Below, piece after piece: positions 11,775 to 24,397 of a DNA stretch of 64,000 bases. Position 1 is the first letter of the stretch. Each line of letters opens with the position of its first letter. The position numbers were made by a program, and so were the translations under genes. The DNA is from Iris pallida (lineage: Eukaryota > Streptophyta > Magnoliopsida > Asparagales > Iridaceae). The notes under the pieces are model-generated. The model was not told the origin of the DNA, did not search any database, and worked only from the letters and a program-made list of their open reading frames with translations. The DNA lies in the NCBI GenBank assembly GCA_029216955.1, contig JANAVB010023997.1, positions 337,501 through 401,500 on the forward strand. Direction: 5' to 3'.

Positions 11775-11950
11775 CACCAATAGGTGGTGTAGTCGAGGGT
11801 GAGGAGGGGAGGGTTGGATTAAAAAGAGGATAGTTTCATTCGTAATTTTTATTTTTTAATGTATCAAATTGATACATATCAAAGTTGAGAGTATCAAGTT
11901 GAAAAACTTAAAGTAAATGGTATAAGTTATAATTTAGCGTAAAATATTTG
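11775..11950 (-). repeat. Right arm of the same long inverted repeat
   Basis: Inverted partner of 5735-5885, immediately outside the right LTR of Copia-3 and abutting the TA microsatellite at 11956. Identity is moderate, so the pair is old. Confidence 0.55.
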
Positions 11951-11952
11951 GT

Positions 11953-11955
<3 letters not shown>

Positions 11956-12035
<80 letters not shown>
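11956..12035. repeat. (TA)n microsatellite, 40 units
   Basis: Pure TA. Tyr-Ile frames across it are artefacts. Confidence 0.97.
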
Positions 12036-12039
<4 letters not shown>

Positions 12040-13022
12040 TAAAGATTTATTGGTTTCTAGGTACATCTTTGACCTCTTGGTCAACCAATTTGATAAGCAG
12101 GAAGCAACCCAATATAAGTTCAGTTTGAATTGAACTTTATGTCTCGTGGAGAGCGCAATCTGGCTGCTAAATCCATCAAGTGTTAGCCAAACTGACAATA
12201 CTCTTAGATGAGTATTTTGCAATATGTTAAATTATTCTAATGCATCCCAACTAGTGTTCGAATATTTTTTAGCATCTTCACTTTTTTTTACTTCTCTATT
12301 TTAACAATACAAGAGTATTTAAATTACGCTTTTGTACTACAAAACATAATTTTAAAATGGTATCAATGTGTTTCAAAATTAACAAAAAATATTAAAAATT
12401 ATAAAATTGTGGTGCCAAAATCGAATAGTAAAAATTTAAAATACCAAAAACTATCAAATGTTATCATTGAAATGCTATTAGGATAAAAACATTTCAATAT
12501 AGATATGCAAGAAGCTACTTATCAGTACCCCAAACTGTAAGAGATTATTTAGATGGTCGTCTATTAGCATACATGATGAGACAGTATCATAATTGGTGAC
12601 AAAATCACTATTTTTTATGCAATCACTATGGGATGTTTGACAAAGTCTTTGTAGATTAATGCAAGGTCATCATCACATTCACATTGTTTGAATTGATAAA
12701 TCAAGTTTGAGGTTGGTGTGGCGTCTATTCCATGTCTTTCGACTTCTCTTAATTTCTGTGTTCTTTTTATATATGTATATATGTGGAAAATCAACAACGT
12801 TTTGGGGGACGACAAAGAGACAGCCAATCCCCACACGTTGACCCCACACGGTGGGCCCCATCCGACTCAGCAAACGGATATGCGGACGGATAACACTGTA
12901 TCGGGGCCAGTGCTGTTCCAACACGCGGCACATGCTGGTTGATGTGGACCGTCCATCTCTTTCAATCCTACGACGCGATGATATGGCGCCGTTTGCCGAG
13001 ATTTCTAGAGGGAAAGATTTGC
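12036..13022. other. Upstream region of the asparagine synthetase gene
   Basis: 12036-12780 is AT-rich with no coding or TE signature I can defend. 12800-13000 is less AT-rich and looks like promoter DNA, with one W-box core TTGACC at 12838-12843. I see no strong nitrogen- or sugar-response element. Confidence 0.5.
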
Positions 13023-13030
13023 TATAAATA
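13023..13030 (+). promoter_or_regulatory. TATA box of the asparagine synthetase gene
   Basis: TATAAATA, 147 bases before the start codon, which would put the start of transcription near 13055 and give a pyrimidine-rich leader of about 120 bases (13055-13176). Inference from motif and spacing only. Confidence 0.7.
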
Positions 13031-13176
13031 GTGTGTTAGCCCAAAGAAGTTCGTCACACTTGCAAGCTTATTACCACATTTTTTTACTAGATTAAACCTT
13101 ATTTCCTCTTATCAACTCTTCTTCCTATTTCTCTTATTCTCTCCATTTTCCTCTTCTTTTTAGAATATTTATCAAC

Positions 13177-14811
13177 ATGTGTGGGATTCTTGCGGTATTG
13201 GGATGCTCCGATAACTCGCAGGCGAAGAGAATTCGAGTCCTCGAGCTCTCTCGCAGGTATTAATCCTCATCTGATTCGCAGGGGCGGCCAGGGGAGGGGC
13301 AAACGGGACGTGGGTCTGGGGCATCAAGACCCAAAGGCGCCCCAAATAATTTAATAGTAATATATATTATATAATATTAATACATAATAAAAGAGTTGGT
13401 AAAAGAAAAAAAAAACTGGCAATTACTTTATAGTAGTGAAAGTTTGTCCCTTCCGATTCCAGAGAAGAGAATTTCTTGTCTTCTAATTCCAGAGGCGAAT
13501 TGATGGCCAACGATAAGTGTTCCTAGAAATTGTTATTTAATTCTCGCTTCCTTCTTTCTTCTATTTATAATTGAATCCCAAACTCCTATTTTTCTTTCAA
13601 TTTATCCTTCATGTCCTCTTCTACTGTCCATAATTTTAAAATCTACTTAGGGATTTGAAGTTAAGAATTAGGATTTTACAATCTTTGAATTGACGTGAGT
13701 TACAGCTAAGAGAACAATTACGCACTGAAATGATGACGCAAGTTCCGTTGAACAATCTCCAGATAATGAACTTGAGGTCTGAAATTCGAGTTTAGTGATG
13801 AACTTGATTGTTGGTGATGCTAATAGCGATAATAACATTAACGGTCTTGAGTTGCACTAATGAATTATTGAATTTTGAGTAAACTGATTTCGAATTTTTT
13901 CATAACATACTTTGGAATGTTGTATTATGTAGTGGATTTTAACAAATATTAGTGATAAGATGATTTGGGATTGTTGAATTTGGTATTTGAATTGATTTGA
14001 GGATTGTTGGATTTAGTATTTGGATTTGGATCATGTGCGGGAACGAAATGTTCACTACAATGATGTCATTTAAAAAAAACACCAATACAGAAAGCCAATT
14101 TGATATTTACATTGATCTAATTTTTAAATGTTGTTTAGTCGAACTTGAGTTGGAATGAGTTATGGTGTTTGATTATTCAATTATATGAAAAATGGTACAA
14201 GAGTTTATGTCTAGGAGTTTTTATTGATTTTATTGAATATTTTATGATATTGTGTTTAAACGTGATCAAGACGCTTCTATTTAAATTTCTATGGTACTTT
14301 TTTTTTCAAGAGAAACAATATTTTAACGATACCCTAAATGTAAAATGCGCTCATGATAATAAAACAATAAATTTTCTCAAAAAAATTAACATTTTGTTTT
14401 CAATATATCCGAAAAAGGGGCACCACTTTCGATTTCGCCCTGGGCATTAGAATACTCCGGGCCGGCCCTGCTGATTCGTCATTTTTTTTATCATGATTCT
14501 AATTGTACTATAGCCGTCTTTTTTAATTTTAGCCCTATTATGTTCGCGTTTGTATGCATCTATTTTTTAAAAAAAAAAGTTAAAAAAAAAGTATGCTTTT
14601 TTTATATCTTTCAATGCAATTGTATTATCAAACTAATTTTGTTGAATTAATTATCTTTAACAAAACACAAAAAAAAATGTCAATTATTCTTGGACTACAT
14701 TCTAGTGTCATCTTTCAAAGATGACACTAAATGTAATCCAAGAATATATAACAAAACACAAAAAAATGTCAATTATTCTTGGACTACATTCTAGTGTTAT
14801 CTTTGAAAGTG

Positions 14812-14875
<64 letters not shown>

Positions 14876-14975
14876 AAGCAATGGGTACTTGTGGTGAACT
14901 CGCCTCCACCGGGGCTCGAACTCCCGACCACTTGGGTCGCATGCATCTCTCTTAACCACTAGGCTAGAGGTCATT

Positions 14976-15052
<77 letters not shown>

Positions 15053-18000
15053 TAAAAATATTCAATCGGTTGGTTTTGTAATATGGAACCATCCTGTGCT
15101 TCATGGGTTGGATTGAAATTTAGTGGTTGAGATTAAAAAGTGTATACACACGAGTTTACTTATCCATGCATGTTGTAGATTGAAGCATCGTGGCCCTGAC
15201 TGGAGTGGCCTGCACCAGTACGGAGACTGCTTCCTTTCGCACCAGCGCCTAGCGATCGTCGATCCTGCTTCTGGAGATCAACCTCTTTATAACGAAGACA
15301 AAACCATTATTGTCACGGTATATATAATCATTATTTAATATTATTAATATTATCATTATTGTGATCATGTCGTCAAACAAATAACTAGTGCTTCCAAGCT
15401 GTGACCAGAGAATCTATTAATATGCAAAGTTACATTTTCTTTGTATATGCTCAGGAGAATTTCTTTCTTAAATGCTCAACAGTATGGATTGGATAGTTAG
15501 TAGTAATTAGTTTGTCATATGTAAATATATAAATTGCACATATTTTCTTAATTTACATATCATAATGTGATCAGCGAGCGCAGTCTTTCTTTTTATATTA
15601 TTTTCTGTTTTTAATTGGCATATCAATTAATTGGATGAGTATTTGTCTTCAACAGGTTAACGGGGAAATCTACAACCATGAAGAGCTCAGGAAACAACTG
15701 TCTAATCACAAGTTCAGGACTGGGAGCGATTGCGATGTTATTGCTCACTTGGTGAGGACTCGTATGCTAGTCAACTAGCAAGAACATGTCGTGCGTCATA
15801 CATATATCGTGTCACAAACCACGGACACTCCAAAAATATTGTGTCCGTGTCACCGTTTCTTTACCGTGTTGGTGTCATATCTAAGTTGTTCTAGTTCATT
15901 AATTCATCTGTATATAAGTGTGTATATATGAATATATGATCAGTACGAGGAACATGGAGAAAATTTCGTGGACATGCTCGATGGCGTATTCTCCTTGGTG
16001 CTGCTGGACACGCGGGACAACAGCTTCCTCGCAGCTCGGGACGCGATTGGAATCACACCCCTTTACATAGGCTGGGGACTCGATGGTACGTATATAGTAG
16101 CTAGCTAGCACGCATGTAGTAGACGTAGTCGATGCATGAATGTACGTATATGTGTTTAATTCTGCAGGATCAGTTTGGATATCGTCTGAAATGAAAGGGC
16201 TGAATGATGATTGCGAACATTTTGAGTTGTTCCCTCCTGGTCATCTCTACTCCAGCAAGGAAGGCCACTTCAGGAGGTGGTACAAGCCCTCATGGTTCTC
16301 CGACACCATCCCCTCTCTTCCATACAATCCACTGCTGCTTAGGAAAGCATTCGAACATGTAATCAACCAATCAATTAATTAATTATATATACCTGCGTCG
16401 CGTGTACCTAATTTATTTTGATCTAATTAATTACTTATACAACATGCACTCGATCGATCGATCGACCGACTAAAATTGTAGGCTGTCATCAAGAGGCTCA
16501 TGACCGATGTTCCGTTCGGAGTCCTGTTATCCGGGGGTCTCGATTCGTCTTTGGTCGCCGCAGTCACCGCCCGTCACTTGGCAGGAACCAAGGCTGGGAC
16601 ACAATGGGGGACACAGCTCCATTCTTTCTGTGTAGGCATGGAGGTGAGTGAGTCGTAGTATGCAATTCCCACACATACTAGCTACTACTATTGTTTTCCT
16701 TCGTATAGGAAGCACGGACACTCCAAAAATCGGGACCATATTGTGTCAGACACGTATCGAACGCATCAAAATAGGTCGTATCCGTACAACATTGTTTCGT
16801 GCATTATTGGCGCAGACTAACTTTTTTTTGTTGTTGTTCAGGGTTCACCTGATCTGAAGGCTGCAAAAGAGGTTGCGAACTATTTAGGAACTGTTCATCA
16901 CGAGTTTCACTTCACAGTTCAGGTACCAAAAGCAAGCGGGACTAGCTAGTCCTCGCCAGTTCTCCTTAAATGTACCCGACACTAACAATTTTTCGGTAAC
17001 GTTTAATCTGTCAATAGGACGGTATCGATGCAATTGAAGATGTTATCTACCATGTCGAAACGTACGATGTGACTACCATCAGGGCGAGCACTCCCATGTT
17101 CCTCATGTCTCGCAAGATCAAGGCTCTAGGAGTGAAGATGGTCATCTCCGGCGAAGGCTCCGACGAGATCTTCGGAGGCTATCTGTACTTTCACAAGGCT
17201 CCCAACAAGGAGGAGTTCCACCAGGAAACGTGCCGCAAGGTGTGCAAATTCGTCTAACACGAAAGAACAGGGTTATTATGTTTTAGGATCTCGTATAATA
17301 TTCAAAATTTAAGTTTATGATTCCATATTGTCGGATTAGCCATCCAAAATAGAGATCTAAACCCAAATTTCAAATATCTCACGGAACCCTAAACTAGATA
17401 CAAATTTCAAATATTACGGAGACCTAAACAAGATCTAACCAAGTCAACCGTTCAAACCCTCTTCTGAACAACTGGAGATCTAAATACAAATTTTAAATAT
17501 TATACGAGTCCCCGAAACTAAATAATCCAACATGAAACCTTTGTGGTTATATGGATATCTTTTGCTTTCAGTGGTGGTTATTTGTACTCTGTTCACGACT
17601 GTACCTGCAGATAAAAGCCCTGCACCAGTACGATTGTCTACGAGCTAACAAGTCGACTTCGGCGTGGGGGCTGGAAGCTCGAGTACCGTTTCTAGACAAG
17701 AGCTTCATCGATGTTGCGATGAGTATAGATCCTGAATGGAAGATGGTAAGTTGAGAACATATTGCATTATACAGGTCTTCAATTGTAATCTTGAGATAAC
17801 TTTCATTCGTACAATTGCCATCAGATCAAGCCCGATCTCGGTCGGATGGAAAAATGGGTATTGAGGAAGGCTTTCGACGATGAAGAGAACCCCTATTTGC
17901 CAAAGGTTAGAGTGCTATAGCATCCGTCCATATGTCACAGTGCAAAGAAGAAAATGTTTGAAAATTGAAATATGTAACCTTACTCTTCAAGAAACAATTA

Positions 18001-19233
18001 CTTTCTGTGCAGCATATCCTCTATAGACAGAAGGAACAGTTCAGTGATGGTGTAGGCTACGGTTGGATTGATGGATTGAAGGCTCATGCAGCAGAACATG
18101 TATTTTGTTGTTAATTTCTTTTGTTTTATGTTCTCAAACTTTTAGAAAAATTCTTTGTTACTCATATGGTTTTGCAAAGCAAGCTAGAAATTTGCGGCAA
18201 ATATAACTTCTTATAGTTCTCTTCCACTCAGAGTTAACGGTCCCTTTTCTATTTTTTGATTGCAGGTGACCAACAGAATGATGCAGAATGCGAAGCACAT
18301 TTACCCGCATAATACGCCTACCACAAAAGAGGCCTACTACTATAGGATGATATTCGAGAGATTTTTCCCACAGGTAAATTCCATTAAGAACAAAAATCAG
18401 AAATTTGTATGTAAATATGGGCTGGAGTAGACTAGAGTAGGCTAAGTGTGGGCTGGCTCACATAAAAAACCCAAAAAATGAATATATGAAAAAATTGGGG
18501 TGGGTATGTGGGTACGCCCTTGTTTATATGTACATAGCATCTCTTTCTTGTGTTAAGAGCATCCGCAGTAGAAGAGTTTTCAAGTAATACATGTCAAATT
18601 TTGTAGCACTTGAAGGCTACAATGGACGCTTATTCATAATTAAAAATTGTTAGAAAGCTTACTTCAGATTTGTAGCTTGACCTAGCTCCTCAGTTTTAAT
18701 TCATGGCCCCACCAAAATTTACCGTTCATACCAAACAGGAAAGAAAAATACAAGAAAATAAAATGGAGGGAAAAAGGAGGTTAATTTAGATTATTTGTTT
18801 GGAGTGTAGGATTGTGTGCCAATAGCAAAGAGACTCCAAACGTAGTAATTTACATAATATCTAATAATTTGGAGTATGTGTTTGTAGTGTCTTCACTGTG
18901 CATGCTCTAACTCAGGTCATTTTGTAACTCTTTCTTACAACATTCAAACTCATCATCTTTGATATTGATACGAGCTCATTGGTGCTGCAGAACTCCGCGA
19001 AGCTGACTGTGCCCGGAGGTCCAAGTGTGGCTTGCAGCACAGCCAAAGCGATCGAGTGGGACGCTGAGTGGTCGAACAACCTCGATCCCTCGGGCAGGGC
19101 TGCGCTCGGCGTCCACGTCTTGGCCTACGAACCACAGGTGCCATCTCCTGGTGATGCTGCTGCCAGTTTCAGTACCAGCAAGATGCCATTCATGGTAGAA
19201 GGAGCAGCTCCAGGTCTCACCATCATGAGTTGA
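13177..19233 (+). CDS. ASN: Asparagine synthetase, glutamine-hydrolysing (13 exons, 588 aa)
   Basis: Cytosolic class-II glutamine amidotransferase: makes asparagine from aspartate, glutamine and ATP. Exons: 13177-13256, 15179-15317, 15656-15751, 15944-16085, 16168-16358, 16482-16643, 16842-16922, 17018-17239, 17611-17745, 17825-17905, 18013-18099, 18266-18373, 18991-19233. All 12 introns are GT-AG and the joined 1767 bases stay in frame. The glutaminase domain has the nucleophile Cys2 (MCGIL), R50, NGE at 75-77 and D98. The synthetase domain has the pyrophosphate loop SGGLDSS (233-239) and SGEGSDE (341-347). Length matches plant enzymes (about 580-590). No lesion seen, so it is probably functional. 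Intron 1 (1.9 kb) carries three TE insertions and intron 12 a MITE; intron 8 has a short internal repeat. Which plant paralogue it is cannot be told here. Confidence 0.96.
13279..14470. mobile_element. hAT-family DNA transposon in intron 1 (non-autonomous or decayed)
   Basis: Ends CAGGGGCGGCCAGGGG (13279) and, inverted, CAGGGCCGGCCCGGAG (from 14470). Both sides carry the identical 8-bp target duplication CTGATTCG (13271-13278 and 14471-14478), the hAT hallmark. Interior AT-rich, 1192 bp. The last 60 bases (GGGGCACCACTTTCG, CGCCCTGGGC) are of a kind common at the ends of plant hAT elements. No transposase frame survives. It starts only 22 bases after the exon 1 splice donor. Confidence 0.92.
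14479..14685. other. Intron 1 spacer, AT-rich with A/T homopolymers
   Basis: No further element seen between the hAT copy and the fold-back repeat. Confidence 0.5.
14660..14810. repeat. Fold-back repeat plus a direct copy of its left half in intron 1
   Basis: 14686-14745 is a near-perfect inverted repeat (arms of about 30 bases, ATTCTTGGACTACATT and complement, centre at 14716). About 60 bases from AACAAAACACAAAAA through TCTAGTGTCATCTTT (14660-14720) recur directly at 14751-14809. This looks like a small fold-back element with a partial duplication. No target duplication identified. Confidence 0.8.
14814..14871. repeat. (TA)n microsatellite, left of the SINE
   Basis: About 28 TA units directly at the tail side of the SINE. 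Confidence 0.96.
14872..14976 (-). mobile_element. tRNA-derived SINE in intron 1
   Basis: On the minus strand: GACCTCTAGCCTAGTGGTTA (box A-like, near 14970) and, 34 bases further, GGGAGTTCGAGCCCC (box B-like, near 14915), then a non-tRNA tail ending at the TA tract. The spacing and words are those of plant Au-type SINE heads (family knowledge). It cannot be a real tRNA gene, since there is no acceptor stem or anticodon arm. Confidence 0.8.
14979..15050. repeat. (TA)n microsatellite, right of the SINE
   Basis: About 36 TA units next to the SINE head. Confidence 0.96.
15819..15882. repeat. Dispersed short repeat in intron 3
   Basis: Contains CACGGACACTCCAAAAAT followed by TTGTGTC; the same block is in intron 6 (16713-16760). 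Confidence 0.6.
16713..16765. repeat. Dispersed short repeat in intron 6
   Basis: Second copy of the CACGGACACTCC block seen in intron 3, here continued by CAGACACGTATC. Such GGACAC/GTGTC-rich short repeats are dispersed in plant genomes; their origin is not clear to me. Confidence 0.6.
18557..18907. mobile_element. Tourist-like MITE (PIF/Harbinger type) in intron 12
   Basis: Terminal inverted repeats GAGCATCCGCAGTAGAAGAG (18557) and, inverted from 18907, GAGCATGCACAGTGAAGACA. The 3-bp duplication TAA lies on both sides (18554-18556, 18908-18910), the length is 351 bp and there is no coding. TAA/TTA duplication is the PIF/Harbinger signature. Confidence 0.85.
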
Positions 19234-19416
19234 TGTTCTAAGGAGAATTTCCCAGTATAAATTAGCTTTCTAGGTCAAATTGTACTATTTACAATGTTAG
19301 CTGCTTGTAATGAAGAATATTTCTACTCTGCAGGAGTAGACTTTGTTGCTTGTTTATTTCCTTTCATGCGACTCCTCTGTAAACAAGTCTATTACATGTA
19401 ATGTCTACTGATTAAG

Positions 19417-19422
19417 AATAAA
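19417..19422 (+). terminator. Poly(A) signal candidate of the asparagine synthetase gene
   Basis: AATAAA, 184 bases after the stop codon. Copia-2 starts 64 bases later, so the insertion just missed the 3' end of the transcript. Confidence 0.6.
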
Positions 19423-19485
19423 ATTGCAATTTGATGTTGGCTTGATTTCATTCTCTTCGTTTCATATATAATCTTTAGATGACTT

Positions 19486-20330
19486 TGATGCGAAGAAATG
19501 CATAAACTGTTCCCCCAACCGATAGGATTGGGTGAGGACCGAAAAAAAATGTACAAACTAAATATGTCAAAACCACAATAAAAGAACAAACACAAACACA
19601 AGATTTTTACGTAAAAAAATTTGTCGAAAGAAACTATAGGACGATCGGATTCCAACCCGAAAAAGCCTCGACTAATAGAACAAGAGACACACTGATCCTT
19701 ACAAACTTCTTCTCTCAATCCACATGAATCACCACAATACTTCAATCAGATGGTAATAGATTATGATAAGTTTTGAAAGATTATCGAAGACAAGAAGACG
19801 AGTAACAATCGTTGTAGAACTCATCGAAGCAATCTCTCTTTGAATTAACCTGAAACTACGTTGCTCTTCTTCTCTTTAAAAAATTGCAACATTGAAAAAG
19901 CTTTTTTTTGATCTTCAGATGTTGATGATAATTGATTAGGGCTGGAAAACACATATTCGAAGTACCCCAATTTTGATATAATTTGGGCCGTTGATCATGA
20001 TCTAACGGTGTTAATAAAATATCCAATTTCGGCATCCAGCCCCGACACCAGTATACCAGTCCCAGTATACTGGTGGTATACCAAAAATAGACAACTTCGA
20101 GTTAGAACCATTCTAGAACGAACATATGTTAAACCAATATATCGGTGGTGCACTTGCAGCTAAAATATCGCCTCTGATGTTGCTTTCACCAAAAAAGAAA
20201 ACTCAGATACATGCTCAAATCGAGCCTCATTCGTTGTCTTCGACTTTTCGAACTTCTCCGACACATAAATGACACTCGTCGCACTCCAAGGTATTCTCCA
20301 TATAGATTGGGAACCCATCCAACACCAACA
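19486..20330 (-). repeat. 3' LTR of Copia-2
   Basis: About 845 bp, ending CACCAACA next to a polypurine tract. Its first 450 bp align with the LTR at 54433 and with the Copia-1 LTR. U3 (20047-20091) carries overlapping CCAGTATACTGG/GGTATACC palindromes where Copia-1 has GAGTTCGG palindromes. Its promoter, if alive, would point towards the asparagine synthetase gene. Confidence 0.87.
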
Positions 20331-20345
20331 AATTTTTTCCTTCCC
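20331..20345 (-). other. Polypurine tract of Copia-2
   Basis: Minus strand GGGAAGGAAAAAATT, directly before the LTR: the plus-strand primer site that fixes this LTR as the 3' one. Confidence 0.85.
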
Positions 20346-21706
<1,361 letters not shown>

Positions 21707-24397
21707 TGTCACGACCCGCTCCTAGTTTTCTGGATACGAGTCGGACACAACAGCCTACGCTATTGTAAATTGTCGTAGTAAGCTGTTTATGCCTCATAAA
21801 TCATTAAGTGATCATGATATCGATCCTTGGCTCAATCACGGAACTATAAAACGAAAAACAATCCAGCACACACTCACACGATTGTCAGTCTACTATCTTT
21901 CTTTAGTATATCATACATGTAAAACATCTGGAAACAAATCTTGTAAACTATATCCTCCAATAATATCTTTGATACATTTGTCTCTAGTACATCAAAAGCA
22001 TTCTATTCTAATCTTCTAGGGTCTTCCATAAGTCATTCAGAAGTCATCGTCTAATCCTATGCCATCCACAACTTCTCGTCCTGATCTAATATGTCAATGA
22101 TTCAGCCAAGAAAGGAGCAAAATACAATCTATACAATGAAATAAATAAACATATGCACAAGTAAAGATACAATAAACATGACTAACCTGAATCACGAGAG
22201 ATGCATATCTATTGAGAACATGAACAAGGAACATGAAGACTCATGATTTAAAATACTTAATAAATATGTGACCGGATGGACAAAGAAAATAAATAATGGT
22301 ACGTTTTAGTCACATGTGCACAGGTATGTGATTAGGCTCTCCACATGAACTAACGGCTTGGCTTTGATAACATATCCGTAAGTATTTTTCCTCCCTAAAG
22401 TACAAGAACAAGAGCACATTATAAGCATAAGAACCAGAAGCACGTGATCAAGTCGTGTAAATAACGTGTCCAACATGAAATAAGTCACCACAAAAAGTAG
22501 ATGTAACAAAGTCATGGAAGTACTTGCCTTTTACTAGAAGGTTGGTAATGTCTCTATATCCACCTAGAATAGGGTTGAGGAAAAACAGTTAGATTCATTC
22601 ACTGCAATCACTACTTACTATATATAATAATTCCCACTAGCAAACTATTTATAAAATATTTTATTTAACTAATTATATACATTAACCTTAACAAAATAGT
22701 TTTAGTTAAAATATTATTTAATCTCGCATTAGTAAAATACTTGTTATATCAAATATAGCTAAGATTATTCAATATTTATTACTAGTTATTAAGATTATAC
22801 AAATTTAAGATATTAACATCCAAATTATTGGATTACTAATTATATAATTAAATTATTAACTAAATATTAATTTAATTAAACTATTTAGATATAACTAAAT
22901 ATAATTAATAAATACTAAGCTATAGTAATTATCAATACAGTCCAGCCCAGCCCAGTCTTTGGTTACCCATTATTAACCAAATGCCCCTTTTACTCATTTA
23001 ATTCCTAAGCCAAGTCAACTTCACTTGGACCCCATTACTCTGAGGTCAAACAACCCGGCCCACCCACTGTTCACACACATAGCTATACCAAAGAAGAATC
23101 CAAAAGGAGAAATGAAATCGAAGAAGAAGAAGAAGAAGAAGAGTAGAGAGAGAGAGAGAGGAGTCACCCACCGGCGGCGTTCGTCATTTCACCGGCCGGA
23201 GAAACCTTGCATCTGGGGATCGAGGAAAGAGGTCGACGATGCTGGTTGACGGGGAGACGGGGAATGTATGAACAACAAGAGAGGAGCACGACGATCGACC
23301 GCAACTGGAGACATACGGTGACTTGTAAGTCAACGCGCCGGTGGAGGAGAGGGTTCGAGTCGACGCTACCTGGAGGCCATCCGTGGCCGGACTTGGAGGA
23401 TCGAAGCAGTGAAGGAGATCTAGGGCTTTGAGGTCAGCGCACGACAGTGGCAGTTAGGACATGTGCTGGGTCACGAAAGTGGCGGATGCGGTTAGGGTGA
23501 GGCTACCGATCTGGTCGTGAGGGCCAAATCCGGAGGATTCCGGCGAACCAATGACGACGGATTGGGGAGGACCCAATGCGGCCTCAAGATGGTGTTGCTG
23601 GAAGGGTTTGCTCGATCTGGCACACGTTGGAATGGTGGTGCTCGACGAGTAAGTGGCTGGGTCTGACGAAGCTGGACCTAGCAAAAAGAGTCCCAACTAC
23701 GCTGTGGTGCTCGACTCCGACCGGTCTGGCATCCGGTGGCAGCGGCGGCTCCGGATAGGTTATGATGTGGGACTCAATAGTCATCGACGCAGAATTGACA
23801 ACTCGTGGCGACGTAGAGTTGGGCGGCATATCACCAGTGTCGGCCGGACACAACAACGACCGGAATTATAGTTAGGCTTTGGTCTGTATTGTGTCCTGTG
23901 GACACAGAAAAATAGGACACAAGAAATATACTGCGGTGTGGAAAGGGTGTGTCCATGTTAGGAGGACACGAGAAAATGTAATTGTAATAGATAAAAATAG
24001 AATAAAATAAAATGGACACGAACACAATTATGACACGGTCAGTAGGACCCGGTGGAAAAAAAGTAATGTTGATCCCAAAATAATTACGCAATTTATAGGA
24101 ATCATTTAGAAAGTCGTAGAATCTTATGCACATGGGTTCGGAAGGAATATTCTAAAAAATATTCTCTGAGATTAATTAGTATTAATCCTTAATAAATTAA
24201 GGATTTTCTAGAATATTCCTACATAATCCTAGTGGCCAAGCATTCCACCATGGATTCCTATATAATTACTAACACGACCTTACCTTCTACTAATATTTAC
24301 ATCTATACCATTCCTCTAAATGAAGGATGCTAAATAATATGAACTAGGAATTAGGTTTTATTCAAAAATTTAGGAAAATCGAAAATAGGGGGTTACG
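21707..24397 (-). repeat. Gypsy-B left (3') LTR
   Basis: Starts TGTCACGACCCG and ends GGGGGTTACG (expected ...TTACA), i.e. in element sense TGTAACCCCC...GGGTCGTGACA, a common form of plant Ty3/gypsy LTR ends. 22380-24397 aligns with 52380-53584. The left copy has an extra, relatively GC-rich block at about 23060-23880 that the right copy lacks. The 5-bp duplication ACATT (21702-21706) matches 53585-53589. No coding. Confidence 0.85.

Noticed and set aside
11948..12133. Proteins with long Tyr-Ile runs here and at 14.7-15.0, 21.1-21.3, 27.5, 30.7-31.0 and 62.2-62.6 kb
   Set aside because: They are translations of TA microsatellites.
14880..14972. tRNA gene on the minus strand
   Set aside because: Box A- and box B-like words are present, but there is no acceptor stem or anticodon arm, and the region continues into a non-tRNA tail; it is a SINE.
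23025..23871. Short plus-strand frames in the GC-rich block as a host gene
   Set aside because: Frames are short, on shifting phases, without recognisable domains, and lie in a gypsy LTR.
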